Source: Microbispora sp. H13382
GTDB lineage: Bacteria > Actinomycetota > Actinomycetes > Streptosporangiales > Streptosporangiaceae
NCBI RefSeq assembly: GCF_014161445.1
Contig: NZ_JABBXA010000002.1
Location: 124,001 to 188,000, forward strand
Length of the DNA: 64,000 bases
Direction of reading: 5' to 3'
Part shown: positions 8,944 through 17,385 of the stretch, in pieces
How positions within the stretch are numbered: the first letter of the stretch is position 1
Layout of the letters: every line of letters starts with the position of its first letter
The notes under the pieces: generated by a model
What the model was told of the DNA's origin: nothing
Seen by the model: only the letters and a program-made list of their open reading frames with translations
Database searches by the model: none
Program-made: the position numbers and the translations under genes

Positions 8944-9774
8944 ATGGAACAGATCGACTTCCCTCGCTGGATCCACGGCTCCGAGTCGGCCAAACACAAC
9001 ACCGATCCGGACATCCAGGTGCACCGGTACGACGAGCACACCTTCGTCCTGCGCCAGAACAAGGCGATCAACTACGAGGCGCCATTCATGTTCCTGCTGT
9101 TCGGGAACGCCCGGGCCCTCCTGCTGGACACCGGCGCGACCGCCTCTCCCCGGTTCTTCCCGCTGCGCCGGACCGTGGACGCCATCGTGCGGGGCTGGCT
9201 GGACGAGCACCCCCGTGAGGGATACGGGCTGCTCGTCGCCCACACCCACGGTCACGGCGACCACATCGCCGGGGACGGCCAGTTCTCCGGCCGCCCGGAC
9301 ACGGTGATCGTGCACCCCGCGCCGGAGCGCGTGCGCGAGTTCTTCGGCCTCGGCGACGACCTGGACGTGCCCGTCCCCCTCGATCTCGGCGGCCGCGTCC
9401 TGGACGTGCTGGCGAGCCCCGGGCACCACAGGTCGGCGGTGACCTTCTACGACCGGTCCACCGGCCTGCTGCTGACGGGTGACACGGTTTACCGCGGCCG
9501 GCTGTACGTCGAGGACTGGCCGGCGTTCGAGCGGACCATCGACCGCCTGGTGAAGTTCGCCGCGGACCGGCCGGTCAGCCACGTGCTCGGCTGCCACATC
9601 GAGATGACGAACGTGCCGGGCGTGGACTACCCGATCCGCACGACGTATCAGCCCGACGAGCCGCCGCTGCAGATGACGGTCGAGCACCTGCGCGAGATCC
9701 GCGACGCGGTGACGGAGATCGGCGGGCGCCCCGGCATCCACGTCTATCCCGATTTCATCGTCTACGCCGGCTGA
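8944..9774 (+). CDS. MBL-fold metallo-hydrolase
   Basis: A 276-residue metallo-beta-lactamase-fold hydrolase. The motif HTHGHGDH (residues 100-107) supplies HxHxDH. ASPGHH, LLTGDTVY and LGCHIE give the remaining metal ligands. The substrate is not deducible. I chose the ATG giving MEQIDFPRW; a TTG 12 codons upstream is also in frame but less likely. It lies 42 bp after the LysR gene on the same strand, so it may be co-transcribed. No signal peptide is visible. Confidence 0.88.
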   Translation: MEQIDFPRWIHGSESAKHNTDPDIQVHRYDEHTFVLRQNKAINYEAPFMFLLFGNARALLLDTGATASPRFFPLRRTVDAIVRGWLDEHPREGYGLLVAHTHGHGDHIAGDGQFSGRPDTVIVHPAPERVREFFGLGDDLDVPVPLDLGGRVLDVLASPGHHRSAVTFYDRSTGLLLTGDTVYRGRLYVEDWPAFERTIDRLVKFAADRPVSHVLGCHIEMTNVPGVDYPIRTTYQPDEPPLQMTVEHLREIRDAVTEIGGRPGIHVYPDFIVYAG

Positions 9775-9818
9775 TCCGCGCTCAGGGACCCGGCGGCGGT
9801 CACCGACGTGTGGAGCCG

Positions 9819-11357
9819 CTAAATCCAGCCGCGCAGCAGCATGCGGCTCAGCCAGACGTCGTACGGCACGGGCACGGCGGTGAGCACGGGCGACAGCCAC
9901 CAGAAGTTCACCAGCGCGAGCAGCGTGAACGCGCCCACCAGCGCCGCGCCCGTGGAGCGCCGGGCGTTCGGGGCGCCCGGCGGCCCGAGGACGAGCCCAC
10001 ACGCCAGCACGATCGCGAGGATCATGAACGGCACCGCCGGGAGCAGGTAGAACAGGTACATCGTGCGGTTGTCGGCCAGCGCGAAGTAGAACCACGGCAG
10101 CCAGCCCGCGGCGTAGGCGAGCAGGACGGCCCCCGCCCGCCAGTCGCGGGTCGCCGCGTACCGGACCACCATCGCGAGCAGCGCGAGCAGCGCGGCATAC
10201 CAGATCACCGGGGTGCCGGTCCCGAGGATCGCCTGCGAGCAGGACGCCGCGCCGCACGTGCCGCGGGGCGACTGGTAGAAGAACAGGGTCGGCCGCAGCA
10301 GCAGCGGCCATCCCCAGGGGTCCGACTGATAGTCGTGGTGCGCGCTCAGCCCCTGGTGGAAGCCGAACACCTGGCTCTGGTAGTCCACCAGCGAGCGCAT
10401 CGAGTCGAAGACGAAGTAGGCCCAGCCGTTCGAGGTGGCGCGGTCCCAGTTCCGGCCCCACCCACCGGCCGAGGCGAACCATCCGGCGAACGACGCGACG
10501 TACACGGCGAGCGGCACGGCCCCGAGCCAGGCGAGGCCCGGCGGCCAGTCGTGGCGGACCGCCTGCCGGTACGGCCGGCGCAGGCCGACGGCGCGCCTGG
10601 CCCCGCAGTCCCAGACGAGGGCCATGATCGCGAATGCCACGACGAACAGCAGACCGGTCCACTTGGTCGCCGCCGCCGCGCCCAGGCACAGACCTGCCGC
10701 CAGCCGCCAGGGCCGCGGGCCGAGCCGGGGGGCCGGCCCGGTCAGGGCGGAGGTGCGGTACCACTCCGTCAGGCGGGTGCGGGCCGCGTCCCGGTCGGCG
10801 ACCAGGCAGGCGAAGCCCGCCAGCACCCAGAACGTGAGGAAGACGTCGAGCAGCGCCGAGCGCGACAGCACGAGGTGCAGGCCGTCCAGCGCCAGCAGCA
10901 GGCCGGCGAGGCAGCCGAGGAGGGTCGAGCGGGTCATCCGGCGGGCGGTCCGCGCCAGGACCAGCACGCTGAGCGTGCCCGCGAGCGCGGCCGCGCAGCG
11001 CCACCCGAAGGGCGTCAGGCCGAACAGCCACTCTCCCGCGCCGATCAGCCACTTGCCGAGCGGGGGGTGGGCGACGTAGGCGGCGCACTCCTCGAACGTC
11101 CCGCACGTCTTGAAGACGTCCGTGCCGCCGCGCAGGATCGCCCGGTCGGCGTCGTCGGCGAAGTGCCGCTCGACGCCGAACCTGATCAGCGAGTAGGCGT
11201 CCTTGGCGTAGTAGGTCTCGTCGAAGACGAACGCGTGCGGGGTGCCGAGTCGGTCGAACCGGAGGAACCCCCCGAAAGCGGCCACAACCAACGGGCCGAG
11301 CCACCCCCGCCCGCCCGGGATCGGCGGCACCAGCCGGGGTAAGGCGCTCCGAGCCAC
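9819..11357 (-). CDS. dolichyl-phosphate-mannose-protein mannosyltransferase (PMT family)
   Basis: A 512-residue polytopic GT-C glycosyltransferase that transfers mannose from polyprenyl-phosphate-mannose to Ser/Thr of exported proteins, like M. tuberculosis Rv1002c. The first loop has FDETYYAKDAYS, with the catalytic Asp-Glu of PMTs. HPPLGKWLIGAGE in the same loop is also typical. About ten hydrophobic helices follow. The GTG start is preceded by TAGGAT ending 6 nt away, so it may be leaderless, although AGGA could also act as a ribosome site. In many actinobacteria rsmI is the divergent neighbour; here it is a zinc metallopeptidase. Confidence 0.92.
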   Translation of the reverse strand: MARSALPRLVPPIPGGRGWLGPLVVAAFGGFLRFDRLGTPHAFVFDETYYAKDAYSLIRFGVERHFADDADRAILRGGTDVFKTCGTFEECAAYVAHPPLGKWLIGAGEWLFGLTPFGWRCAAALAGTLSVLVLARTARRMTRSTLLGCLAGLLLALDGLHLVLSRSALLDVFLTFWVLAGFACLVADRDAARTRLTEWYRTSALTGPAPRLGPRPWRLAAGLCLGAAAATKWTGLLFVVAFAIMALVWDCGARRAVGLRRPYRQAVRHDWPPGLAWLGAVPLAVYVASFAGWFASAGGWGRNWDRATSNGWAYFVFDSMRSLVDYQSQVFGFHQGLSAHHDYQSDPWGWPLLLRPTLFFYQSPRGTCGAASCSQAILGTGTPVIWYAALLALLAMVVRYAATRDWRAGAVLLAYAAGWLPWFYFALADNRTMYLFYLLPAVPFMILAIVLACGLVLGPPGAPNARRSTGAALVGAFTLLALVNFWWLSPVLTAVPVPYDVWLSRMLLRGWI

Positions 11358-11460
11358 GCGGTGATCCTAACCCGGCAAATTATGATGATCGGGGCAAGAC
11401 GGATCCGGCATGGCGTGATCGCCTGGCATGATCACCCTTATCCGGGGCAGTAGCCCTCGG

Positions 11461-11625
11461 CGAGCGAAGCGGGAAACACCGAGCGAGCCGGAGGGGCGCG
11501 CCGCCGGTCTGGACTGAGGAACGCGCGGGAGCGAAGCGACCAAGCGTGACGAGGGAGGCGTTGAATTGCGCGCCTCCGGCACGACCAGGCGGGTGCGAGC
11601 GCCCCGACGAGCGAAGCGGGAAACA
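11461..11625. repeat. direct repeats of GAGCGAAGCG in a 298-bp intergenic region
   Basis: An 18-bp sequence, CGAGCGAAGCGGGAAACA, occurs exactly at 11461-11478 and 11608-11625. Its core GAGCGAAGCG occurs a third time at 11529-11538. The 298-bp gap between the mannosyltransferase and the metallopeptidase contains no convincing gene. The repeats look like remnants of a dispersed intergenic repeat family, but no other copy outside this gap was found in the window. Confidence 0.7.
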
Positions 11626-11655
11626 GAGACGGGAACCCTACCGGGAGCGTCGCAG

Positions 11656-12513
11656 ATGGATTTCGATGACCGAGCGCAGCTCGACACCTCACAGGTCGAG
11701 GACGTCGGCGGTGGAGGCGGCTTCCGCGGCGGAGGCCTGGCCATCGGCGGCGGAGCCGCCGGCATCATCGCCCTCATCGTGGCACTGATCTTCGGCATCA
11801 ACCCCGGCGACATCACGGGCGGCGGCGAGCCCGCCGGCCTGCAGCCGACCAGTGATCTGAGTGCGCAGTGCAAGACCGGCGCCGACGCCGACCAGTCGGA
11901 GAAGTGCCGGGTCGTGGGCGTCGTCAACAGCATCCAGAAATACTGGAGCGAGCAGATCCAGGGGTACACCGGCGCGAAGACCACCCTGTTCTCCGGCGGG
12001 GTGCAGACCGGCTGCGGCGCCGCGGACTCCTCCGTCGGCCCCTTCTACTGCCCTCGTGACCAGCACGTCTACCTGGACCTGTCGTTCTTCGACGAGCTGC
12101 AGTCGCGGTTCGGGGCCAAGGGCGGCCCCTTCGCGCAGGCGTACGTGATCGCCCACGAGTACGGCCACCACGCGCAGGACCTGCTCGGCACGATGAACCG
12201 GGTCGGCCAGGACCAGGGCGCGGAGAGCGGCTCGGTGCGGCTCGAGCTGCAGGCCGACTGCTACGCGGGCGTGTGGGCCAAGAACGCGGTGGACACCGGC
12301 TTCTACGCCGAGCCGTTCTCCGACGCCGACATCAAAGAGGCGCTCAGCGCCGCCGCGGCGGTAGGCGACGACCACATCCAGGAGCAGGCCCAGGGCAGGG
12401 TCAACCCGGACGCGTTCACGCACGGCACCTCGGCCCAGCGGACCAAGTGGTTCACGAACGGCTACTCGTCGGGTGACCCGGCGCGCTGCGACACCTTCTC
12501 GGGAAGCATCTGA
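11656..12513 (+). CDS. membrane-anchored neutral zinc metallopeptidase (YpfJ-like)
   Basis: A 285-residue protein of the YpfJ/Zn_peptidase family. A Gly-rich juxtamembrane segment and one transmembrane helix (about residues 34-48) precede an outside domain with HEYGHH (H167, E168, H171), the HExxH zinc site, and a downstream ELQADCYAG that fits the third-ligand/helix region. Cysteines at 72, 84, 120 and 132 may form disulfides. Length is near the family norm. Physiological substrate is unknown. The start MDFDDRAQLD was chosen because upstream codons fall in the repeat region. Confidence 0.9.
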   Translation: MDFDDRAQLDTSQVEDVGGGGGFRGGGLAIGGGAAGIIALIVALIFGINPGDITGGGEPAGLQPTSDLSAQCKTGADADQSEKCRVVGVVNSIQKYWSEQIQGYTGAKTTLFSGGVQTGCGAADSSVGPFYCPRDQHVYLDLSFFDELQSRFGAKGGPFAQAYVIAHEYGHHAQDLLGTMNRVGQDQGAESGSVRLELQADCYAGVWAKNAVDTGFYAEPFSDADIKEALSAAAAVGDDHIQEQAQGRVNPDAFTHGTSAQRTKWFTNGYSSGDPARCDTFSGSI

Positions 12514-12570
12514 GAAACCCCGGAGGAGCCTCGGACGCGAGTCTTTGCGTCGTCTTCTAAACTACGTACC

Positions 12571-12867
12571 GTGATCTTTAAGTTGGTCGGCGACGGACGG
12601 CCCTATCCCGAGCACGGGCTGTCGTCCCGGGAGTGGGCGCAGATCCCGCCCAGGCAGGTCCGGCTCGACACGCTGATCACCACGAAGGCTGTGCTGGACC
12701 TGCACTCATTGCTCGCCAAGGACTCGACCTTCTACGGCGACCTTTTCCCGCACGTGGTGCAGTGGCAGGGCGAGCTGTACCTGGAGGACGGCCTGCACCG
12801 GGCCCTGCGCGCCGCGCTGCACCAGCGTTCGGTGCTGCACGCCCGCGTGCTGGAGCTGCAGGGCTGA
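12571..12867 (+). CDS. small conserved actinobacterial protein, ParB/sulfiredoxin-like fold
   Basis: A 98-residue protein. The C-terminal half reads VQWQGELYLEDGLHRALRAA, which fits the DGxHR signature of the ParB/Srx N-terminal domain. The preceding VRLDTLITTK fits the first strand of that fold. Close relatives in actinobacteria are sometimes labelled VapB-like antitoxins, but no toxin gene is adjacent. The GTG start is preceded by TAAACT ending 7 nt away, so translation is probably leaderless. It lies 84 bp upstream of the TPR-AAA+ gene on the same strand. Function is unknown. Confidence 0.75.
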   Translation: MIFKLVGDGRPYPEHGLSSREWAQIPPRQVRLDTLITTKAVLDLHSLLAKDSTFYGDLFPHVVQWQGELYLEDGLHRALRAALHQRSVLHARVLELQG

Positions 12868-12951
12868 CGGCGCAAGATCGGACTGTCTGACCGCTTCGGT
12901 AACCTTACGGTCATTTGACGTGACCTGATCCCGACAGAAGGGAGCCGGGCG

Positions 12952-14310
12952 GTGCTCGACGACGCCGGACTCCACGCCCTCCGCGAGGCGGCTCGGCTGT
13001 CCCCGGACAACCTTCCCCTGCGGCGCCATCTCGCCGAGCAGCTTCTGGCCAAGGGCTACCTCGCCGAGGCGGAGGCCGAGTTCCGCGCCGCCCTCGTGCT
13101 GTCGCCCCAGGATCCGGACGTCGTCGCCGGCCTCGCGGAGGCGTTCGTACGGCAGAGCGCCCACGGCCCGGCGCTGTCGGTGCTGGAACCGCTCCTGGCG
13201 GAGCCCGACCACGCGCCACGCCTCGGGGTGATCGCCGCCAGGGCGCTGCTGGGCGAGGGCGACGTGGCCGGCGCGGCGCGCCGGTACCACGACGCGGTCT
13301 CCCGCGACCCCTCGCTGTCCGACCCCGATCTGGCCGCCCGGCTCGCGCCGCAACCCGTCCCGTCCCCTCCGCCACAGGCCGCCCCGTCCGGCGCGCCGTA
13401 CTCGGCCGGGGGCGCCGACGCGGAGGTCGAGCGCTCCCGCGTCAGCTTCGCCGACGTCGCCGGAATGGAGGCGGTCAAGGACGCGCTGCGGATGAAGCTC
13501 CTGCTCCCCGTCCAGCAACCCGAACTGTTCGCCGCGTTCGGCAAGCGGGCGGGCGGCGGCGTGCTGCTGTACGGCCCGCCGGGCGCGGGCAAGACCCACC
13601 TGGCCAGGGCGGCGGCGGGCGAGCTCGGCGCGGCGTTCGTCAACGTCGGGCTGGCCGACATCCTGGACATGTACATCGGCTCCAGCGAGCGCAACCTGCG
13701 GGCCACGTTCGAGATGGCCCGCCGCAACCGGCCGTGCGTGCTCTTCTTCGACGAGGTCGACGCGCTCGCCGCGCGCCGGTCGGACATGCGGCAGGCGCAC
13801 CATCGCCAGCTGGTCAACCAGTTCCTCGCCGAGCTCGACGGCGTGGACGAGAACGCCAACGAGGGCGTCCTGGTGCTGGCGGCCACCAACGCGCCCTGGT
13901 ACATCGACGTGGCGTTCCGGCGTCCCGGGCGGTTCGACCAGCTGGTGTTCGTGCCTCCGCCCGACCCCGCGGCCCGCGCCGCCATCCTGCGCATCCTGTG
14001 CCGCGACAAACCGCTGGCCGAGATGGACTTCGACGCGGTGGCGAAGGTGACGGACGGGTTCGTGGGCGCGGACCTCAAGGGTGTGGTCGACCGGGCGGTG
14101 GAGAGCAAGCTCCATCAGTCGATCAGCGCTGGCCGTCCCCTCCCGCTGACGACGCACGACCTGCTCGCGGTGGCCCGGGCGACGAGGCCGACGGCCGTGA
14201 AGGAGTGGCTCGGGACGGCGCGCAACTACGTCCTGCACGCCAACGACTCCGGCGCCTGGGACGAGCTGATGCCCTGGATCGACGGCAAGCGCGGCAACGC
14301 CAGGTGGTGA
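12952..14310 (+). CDS. TPR-AAA+ ATPase
   Basis: A 452-residue cytosolic ATPase. Residues 1-125 are TPR-like helical repeats (LREAARLSPDN, AEAEFRAALVLSP). A Pro-rich linker (about 132-150) follows, then a Cdc48/FtsH-type AAA+ module with FADVAGMEAVKDAL, Walker A GPPGAGKT (208-215), Walker B VLFFDEVDAL (263-272), the second-region LAATN and RRPGRFD with arginine fingers. There is no protease or membrane segment. The GTG start follows GGGAG. Its TGA overlaps the start of the next TPR gene (GTGA), so the two products probably act together as a remodelling or chaperone unit. The client is unknown. Confidence 0.88.
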   Translation: MLDDAGLHALREAARLSPDNLPLRRHLAEQLLAKGYLAEAEAEFRAALVLSPQDPDVVAGLAEAFVRQSAHGPALSVLEPLLAEPDHAPRLGVIAARALLGEGDVAGAARRYHDAVSRDPSLSDPDLAARLAPQPVPSPPPQAAPSGAPYSAGGADAEVERSRVSFADVAGMEAVKDALRMKLLLPVQQPELFAAFGKRAGGGVLLYGPPGAGKTHLARAAAGELGAAFVNVGLADILDMYIGSSERNLRATFEMARRNRPCVLFFDEVDALAARRSDMRQAHHRQLVNQFLAELDGVDENANEGVLVLAATNAPWYIDVAFRRPGRFDQLVFVPPPDPAARAAILRILCRDKPLAEMDFDAVAKVTDGFVGADLKGVVDRAVESKLHQSISAGRPLPLTTHDLLAVARATRPTAVKEWLGTARNYVLHANDSGAWDELMPWIDGKRGNARW

Positions 14311-15506
14311 CCACCGCGGCCTCGCTCGATCGGGCGCGGACGCTCCTGGGGCTGAGCCGCCCGGCGGAGGCCGAGCGGGAACTGCGCGGCCTGCTCGCCC
14401 AGGAGCCGGAGAACGTCGACGGGCACGCTTTCCTCTCCGTGGCGTTGACCCGGCAGGGCAGAGCGGCAGAGGCGATCGGCGAGGCCGCCGAGGCCGTACG
14501 GCTCGCCCCGGACCACTGGTTCCCGCACTACGTGAGCGGGCACGCGTACCACCGGGCGGGTAATCCGCACGAGGCCGTCGCCGCCGCGCGGACGTGTCTG
14601 GCGCTCAACCCCGAGCACGCGCCGACGTGGGAACTGCTGGCCCGGGCGCACGTCTACGTCGCGCAGTGGCCGCAGGCGGCCGGCGCGGCGCGCCGCGGGC
14701 TCGCCGTCGAGCCCGAGAACGCCGATCTGGCCGCCCTGCTCGCGCTGGCCCTGACCGGGCACGGCGACGCCGCCAGGGCGAAGGAGGCCGCCGGGCGGGC
14801 CCTGGGACTTGACCCCGAGAGCGCCATGGCCCACCTCGCGTACGGGCGCGCGCAGCTCGCCTTCGGCTCGCCCGGCGAGGCCGCCCGCGCGTTCCGCGAG
14901 GTGCTCCGCCTGTCTCCGGGCTTCGACCAGGCGAGGGACCTCCTGGTGGCGGCGCTCAAGCGGCGCAACCCGGTCTACCGCCTGCTCGCGCGGCTGCGCG
15001 GCACGTTCTCCGGCGGATGGCGGATGCTGTTCCTGCTGCCCGCCGTGCCTCCGGTCATCGCCCTGTTCGTCCTCATCGCGCTCCTGCACTGGGCGGCCTG
15101 GGTCGCCGAAGCGGTCACCACCCTGCGCCTGGCCCGCGCCAGGGCGACCCGGTTGCTCTTCGACGGCGCGCAGGCGCGGGTGGCCCTCGTGTGCTGCTGC
15201 CTGCCCGCCGCCGGAGCGGCACTGCTCGTGACGGGCGTGGCGACCGCCCAGGAGGCGGTGGGAGTGGCGGGCGCGGCGGTCATGGCGCTGGTCACCCCCG
15301 TTCAGGAGGCGGCGCACACGGGCGCGCCCCGCGCCCGCGCCGTCCTGTACGGCTACGCGATCCTCCTGGGACTGGCCGCCGCCCTGGCGGCGCTCCTGTC
15401 CTCCGCCACCGCCGCGCTGCTCGCCGCCTATGCCGGGCTGGCCGGGATCTGGGTGGCCGCGGGCGTACGGCGGCTGGCCGGGACCCGGGCGACGAACGCC
15501 CTCTGA
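14307..15506 (+). CDS. TPR-repeat membrane protein
   Basis: A 399-residue protein coupled to the AAA+ gene through GTGA; a GTG one codon upstream is an alternative. The N-terminal 220 residues are about six TPR units (for example AAEAIGEAAEAVRLAPDHWF, EAVAAARTCLALNPEHAPTW). The C-terminal part has at least four hydrophobic helices (about 235-255, 285-330, 350-395), so the TPRs sit on the membrane. No catalytic motif is visible. Paired with the upstream TPR-AAA+ ATPase, it may be the membrane platform of that system. The stop codon lies in the first unit of a tandem repeat. Confidence 0.82.
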   Translation: MTTAASLDRARTLLGLSRPAEAERELRGLLAQEPENVDGHAFLSVALTRQGRAAEAIGEAAEAVRLAPDHWFPHYVSGHAYHRAGNPHEAVAAARTCLALNPEHAPTWELLARAHVYVAQWPQAAGAARRGLAVEPENADLAALLALALTGHGDAARAKEAAGRALGLDPESAMAHLAYGRAQLAFGSPGEAARAFREVLRLSPGFDQARDLLVAALKRRNPVYRLLARLRGTFSGGWRMLFLLPAVPPVIALFVLIALLHWAAWVAEAVTTLRLARARATRLLFDGAQARVALVCCCLPAAGAALLVTGVATAQEAVGVAGAAVMALVTPVQEAAHTGAPRARAVLYGYAILLGLAAALAALLSSATAALLAAYAGLAGIWVAAGVRRLAGTRATNAL

Positions 15507-15574
15507 CCGGCCCCTGAACTTTGACCGGCCCTGAGCCTTGATCGGCCCCTGAACATCGATCGGCCCCTGAACGC
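15504..15574 (+). repeat. 18-bp tandem repeat starting at the stop codon
   Basis: Four units (18, 17, 18, 18 bp) of TGAyCGGCCCCTGAACnn begin exactly at the TGA of the TPR gene. Most units carry two TGA triplets, so seven TGAs in all three frames lie within 67 bp. The array is C-rich and runs directly into a terminator hairpin. Confidence 0.9.
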
Positions 15575-15617
15575 GGAAGAGCCGCCGGCCCCTGTGATCG
15601 GGATCGGCGGCTCTTCC
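15575..15617. terminator. bidirectional terminator hairpin
   Basis: A perfect 13-bp inverted repeat, GGAAGAGCCGCCG with CGGCGGCTCTTCC, around a 17-nt loop. It lies between the rightward TPR gene and the leftward tRNA-Ser, so it can end both transcripts. No U-tract is present. Confidence 0.8.
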
Positions 15618-15623
15618 ATCGAG

Positions 15624-15708
15624 CGGTGGAGGTGGGATTTGAACCCACGGTAGGTTGCCCTACACACGCTTTCGAGGCGTGCGCCCTCGGCCACTAGGCG
15701 ACTCCACC
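15624..15708 (-). tRNA. tRNA-Ser (anticodon CGA)
   Basis: An 85-nt class II tRNA on the minus strand with acceptor arms GGTGGAG and CTCCACC, anticodon loop CTCGAAA (CGA, reading UCG), a long variable arm and a GGTTCAAATCC T-arm. CCA is not encoded. Confidence 0.97.
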
Positions 15709-15769
15709 GCGCAGCAGCTTACCGGACGAACACCACTGCGCGCGCATCCGTTTCCGTCCGCCCGCCCGG

Positions 15770-16264
15770 TCAGGCGCGGCGGCCGGAGAAGAACTCGGTC
15801 AGCACGGCCGCGCACTCGCCGGCCAGCACGCCCATGACCACCTCGGGCCGGTGGTTGAGCCTGCGGTCCCGCAGGACATCCCACAGCGATCCCGCGGCCC
15901 CGGCCTTCTCGTCCACCGCGCCGTACACCACGCGGTCCACCCGGGCGAGGACCGCGGCGCCGGCGCACATCGTGCAGGGTTCGAGCGTCACGACGAGGGT
16001 GCAGCCCGTCAGGCGCCAGTCGCCGATCGCGGCCGCCGCCGCGCGCAGGGCGAGCACCTCGGCGTGAGCCGTGGGGTCGGCGCTCGCCTCGCGGTCGTTG
16101 CCCGCCGCGGCCAGCACCTCTGCCGGTACCACCGAGCCGGGCCGCGACGGGCCGAGCACAACGGCGCCGACCGGCACCTCGCCGCGCCCGCCCGCACGTA
16201 CGGCCTCCGCCAGCGCCAGCCGCATGGCGGCCTCGTACGCCTCCGCCTGCGGCGAGCCGGTCAC
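15770..16264 (-). CDS. tadA: tRNA adenosine(34) deaminase
   Basis: A 164-residue cytidine-deaminase-fold enzyme that converts A34 to inosine in the tRNA-Arg(ACG) anticodon. Zinc/catalytic motifs are HAE (67-69) and PCTMC (C97, C100). Length is normal. The GTG start overlaps the TGA of the upstream associated-protein gene (GTGA). An internal ATG (MRLALAEA) is a less likely start. It is the last gene of a three-gene unit with two tandem tadA-associated paralogues, and it lies next to a tRNA-Ser gene. Confidence 0.94.
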   Translation of the reverse strand: MTGSPQAEAYEAAMRLALAEAVRAGGRGEVPVGAVVLGPSRPGSVVPAEVLAAAGNDREASADPTAHAEVLALRAAAAAIGDWRLTGCTLVVTLEPCTMCAGAAVLARVDRVVYGAVDEKAGAAGSLWDVLRDRRLNHRPEVVMGVLAGECAAVLTEFFSGRRA

Positions 16265-16743
16265 CGCAGGCGGTCGAGCTCGTCGGCGAAGCCGAGCCGT
16301 TCGGCGATGAGGGAGAGGATGTCGGCGGGCAGCACACCCTCCTCCATGCTGAGCTCCACGAGCTCCTCCGCGCTCAGCGAGAAGTCGCCGAGCAGCTCGA
16401 GGTCGCCCACCGGGCGGATGCCGAGGTCGGGCGCGTCCTTGTCCACCACGGCGCCGGCGAGCTCGGCGAAGATCTCCCCGAGTGAGTCGTTCTGCACGGC
16501 GTGCGCGTCGGAGATGAACACGCGAGGGTCGAGGTCGTCCTCATAACGAACGATCGCGAACCACTCGTCCTCGACCTCGACGCAGAGCAGGGCGAGCTCG
16601 TCGCCGCTCAGCCCGAGCGCCTCCTGCAGGGCGTCGCTCAGGTCGTCGGCGATCTCGGCCTCGCCGAGGTCGACCTCGGCGCCGGTCCAGCGGCCGTCGA
16701 TGCGGGCGAAGCCGGCGGAGAAGAGGTTGGATCTGGAGGGCAT
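16261..16743 (-). CDS. tRNA adenosine deaminase-associated protein (copy 2)
   Basis: A 160-residue acidic protein of the family found next to tadA in actinobacteria. It begins FSAGFARIDGRWTG and carries an acidic C-terminal segment ending VLPADILSLIAERLGF. That segment closely matches [16 protein letters not shown] in the upstream gene, so the two are tandem paralogues. It is coupled to tadA by a 4-bp overlap and lies 15 bp after its paralogue. No catalytic motif is visible. A role as a TadA partner or regulator is inferred only from linkage. Confidence 0.85.
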   Translation of the reverse strand: MPSRSNLFSAGFARIDGRWTGAEVDLGEAEIADDLSDALQEALGLSGDELALLCVEVEDEWFAIVRYEDDLDPRVFISDAHAVQNDSLGEIFAELAGAVVDKDAPDLGIRPVGDLELLGDFSLSAEELVELSMEEGVLPADILSLIAERLGFADELDRLR

Positions 16744-16758
16744 TGCCGTCTCCCCAGG

Positions 16759-17247
16759 TCAGCCGATGGCGGCGTCGACGGCGCGTTCGAACGGCTGGGA
16801 GAAGCCCAGCCGTGCGGCGATGCTGGACAGGACCTCGTCGGGCAGCAGGTCGAGGTCGCCGGACAGCGCGCCCAGCTCCATCTCGTCGAGCCCGAGGTCG
16901 GCGAAGATGGACAGGTCCCCGGCGGGCAGCACGCTGTCGAGCTCCTCCTCCTCGGGCACAGGCACGTCGAGGTACTCGAGGACCTGCTGCGCCAGCGGCC
17001 ACTCCCAGGCGGCCGTGAGGTCCGAGAGGAAGACGTCCACCTGCTCGCCGAAGACCCGTAACGCCACGAAGAAGTCATCCCCTACGGCGACCATGCCAAT
17101 CGTGGTGCCCATGCTGGGGGTCTGGCGGAGGGCGTGAATGAGGCCGTCCAGGTCGGAGGTCAGCGCCACCGGGAGCATCTCCGCCTCCCAGCGGTCCTCC
17201 TCGCGATAGACGACGATGGCGAAGTCAAGAGTGTCCACGTCTGTCAT
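16759..17247 (-). CDS. tRNA adenosine deaminase-associated protein (copy 1)
   Basis: A 162-residue protein, strongly acidic, beginning [20 protein letters not shown]. It shares the C-terminal GDLxxLxDxxLxxxEL and [16 protein letters not shown] pattern with the next gene. It is first in the operon and divergent from upp. Whether the two copies form a heterodimer cannot be told from sequence. Confidence 0.85.
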   Translation of the reverse strand: MTDVDTLDFAIVVYREEDRWEAEMLPVALTSDLDGLIHALRQTPSMGTTIGMVAVGDDFFVALRVFGEQVDVFLSDLTAAWEWPLAQQVLEYLDVPVPEEEELDSVLPAGDLSIFADLGLDEMELGALSGDLDLLPDEVLSSIAARLGFSQPFERAVDAAIG

Positions 17248-17385
17248 CGTCTTCCCCACCGCGCGCTCTTCACGCAGGCAATCGTCGCAGAATCGGAGTC
17301 CCACCGTACGGCGCTCACTCCAAATCGTGATCAAAGACTCAGCCGGCGTCGAGGGTTCGCCCAGGAGAGGGTAACTTTTGTCCCC

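Noticed and set aside
7222-11304. A very long minus-strand open frame covering SDR, LysR, MBL and PMT genes
   Set aside because: It is a high-GC artefact: most of it is antisense to genes with clear family motifs, and only the SDR end is real.
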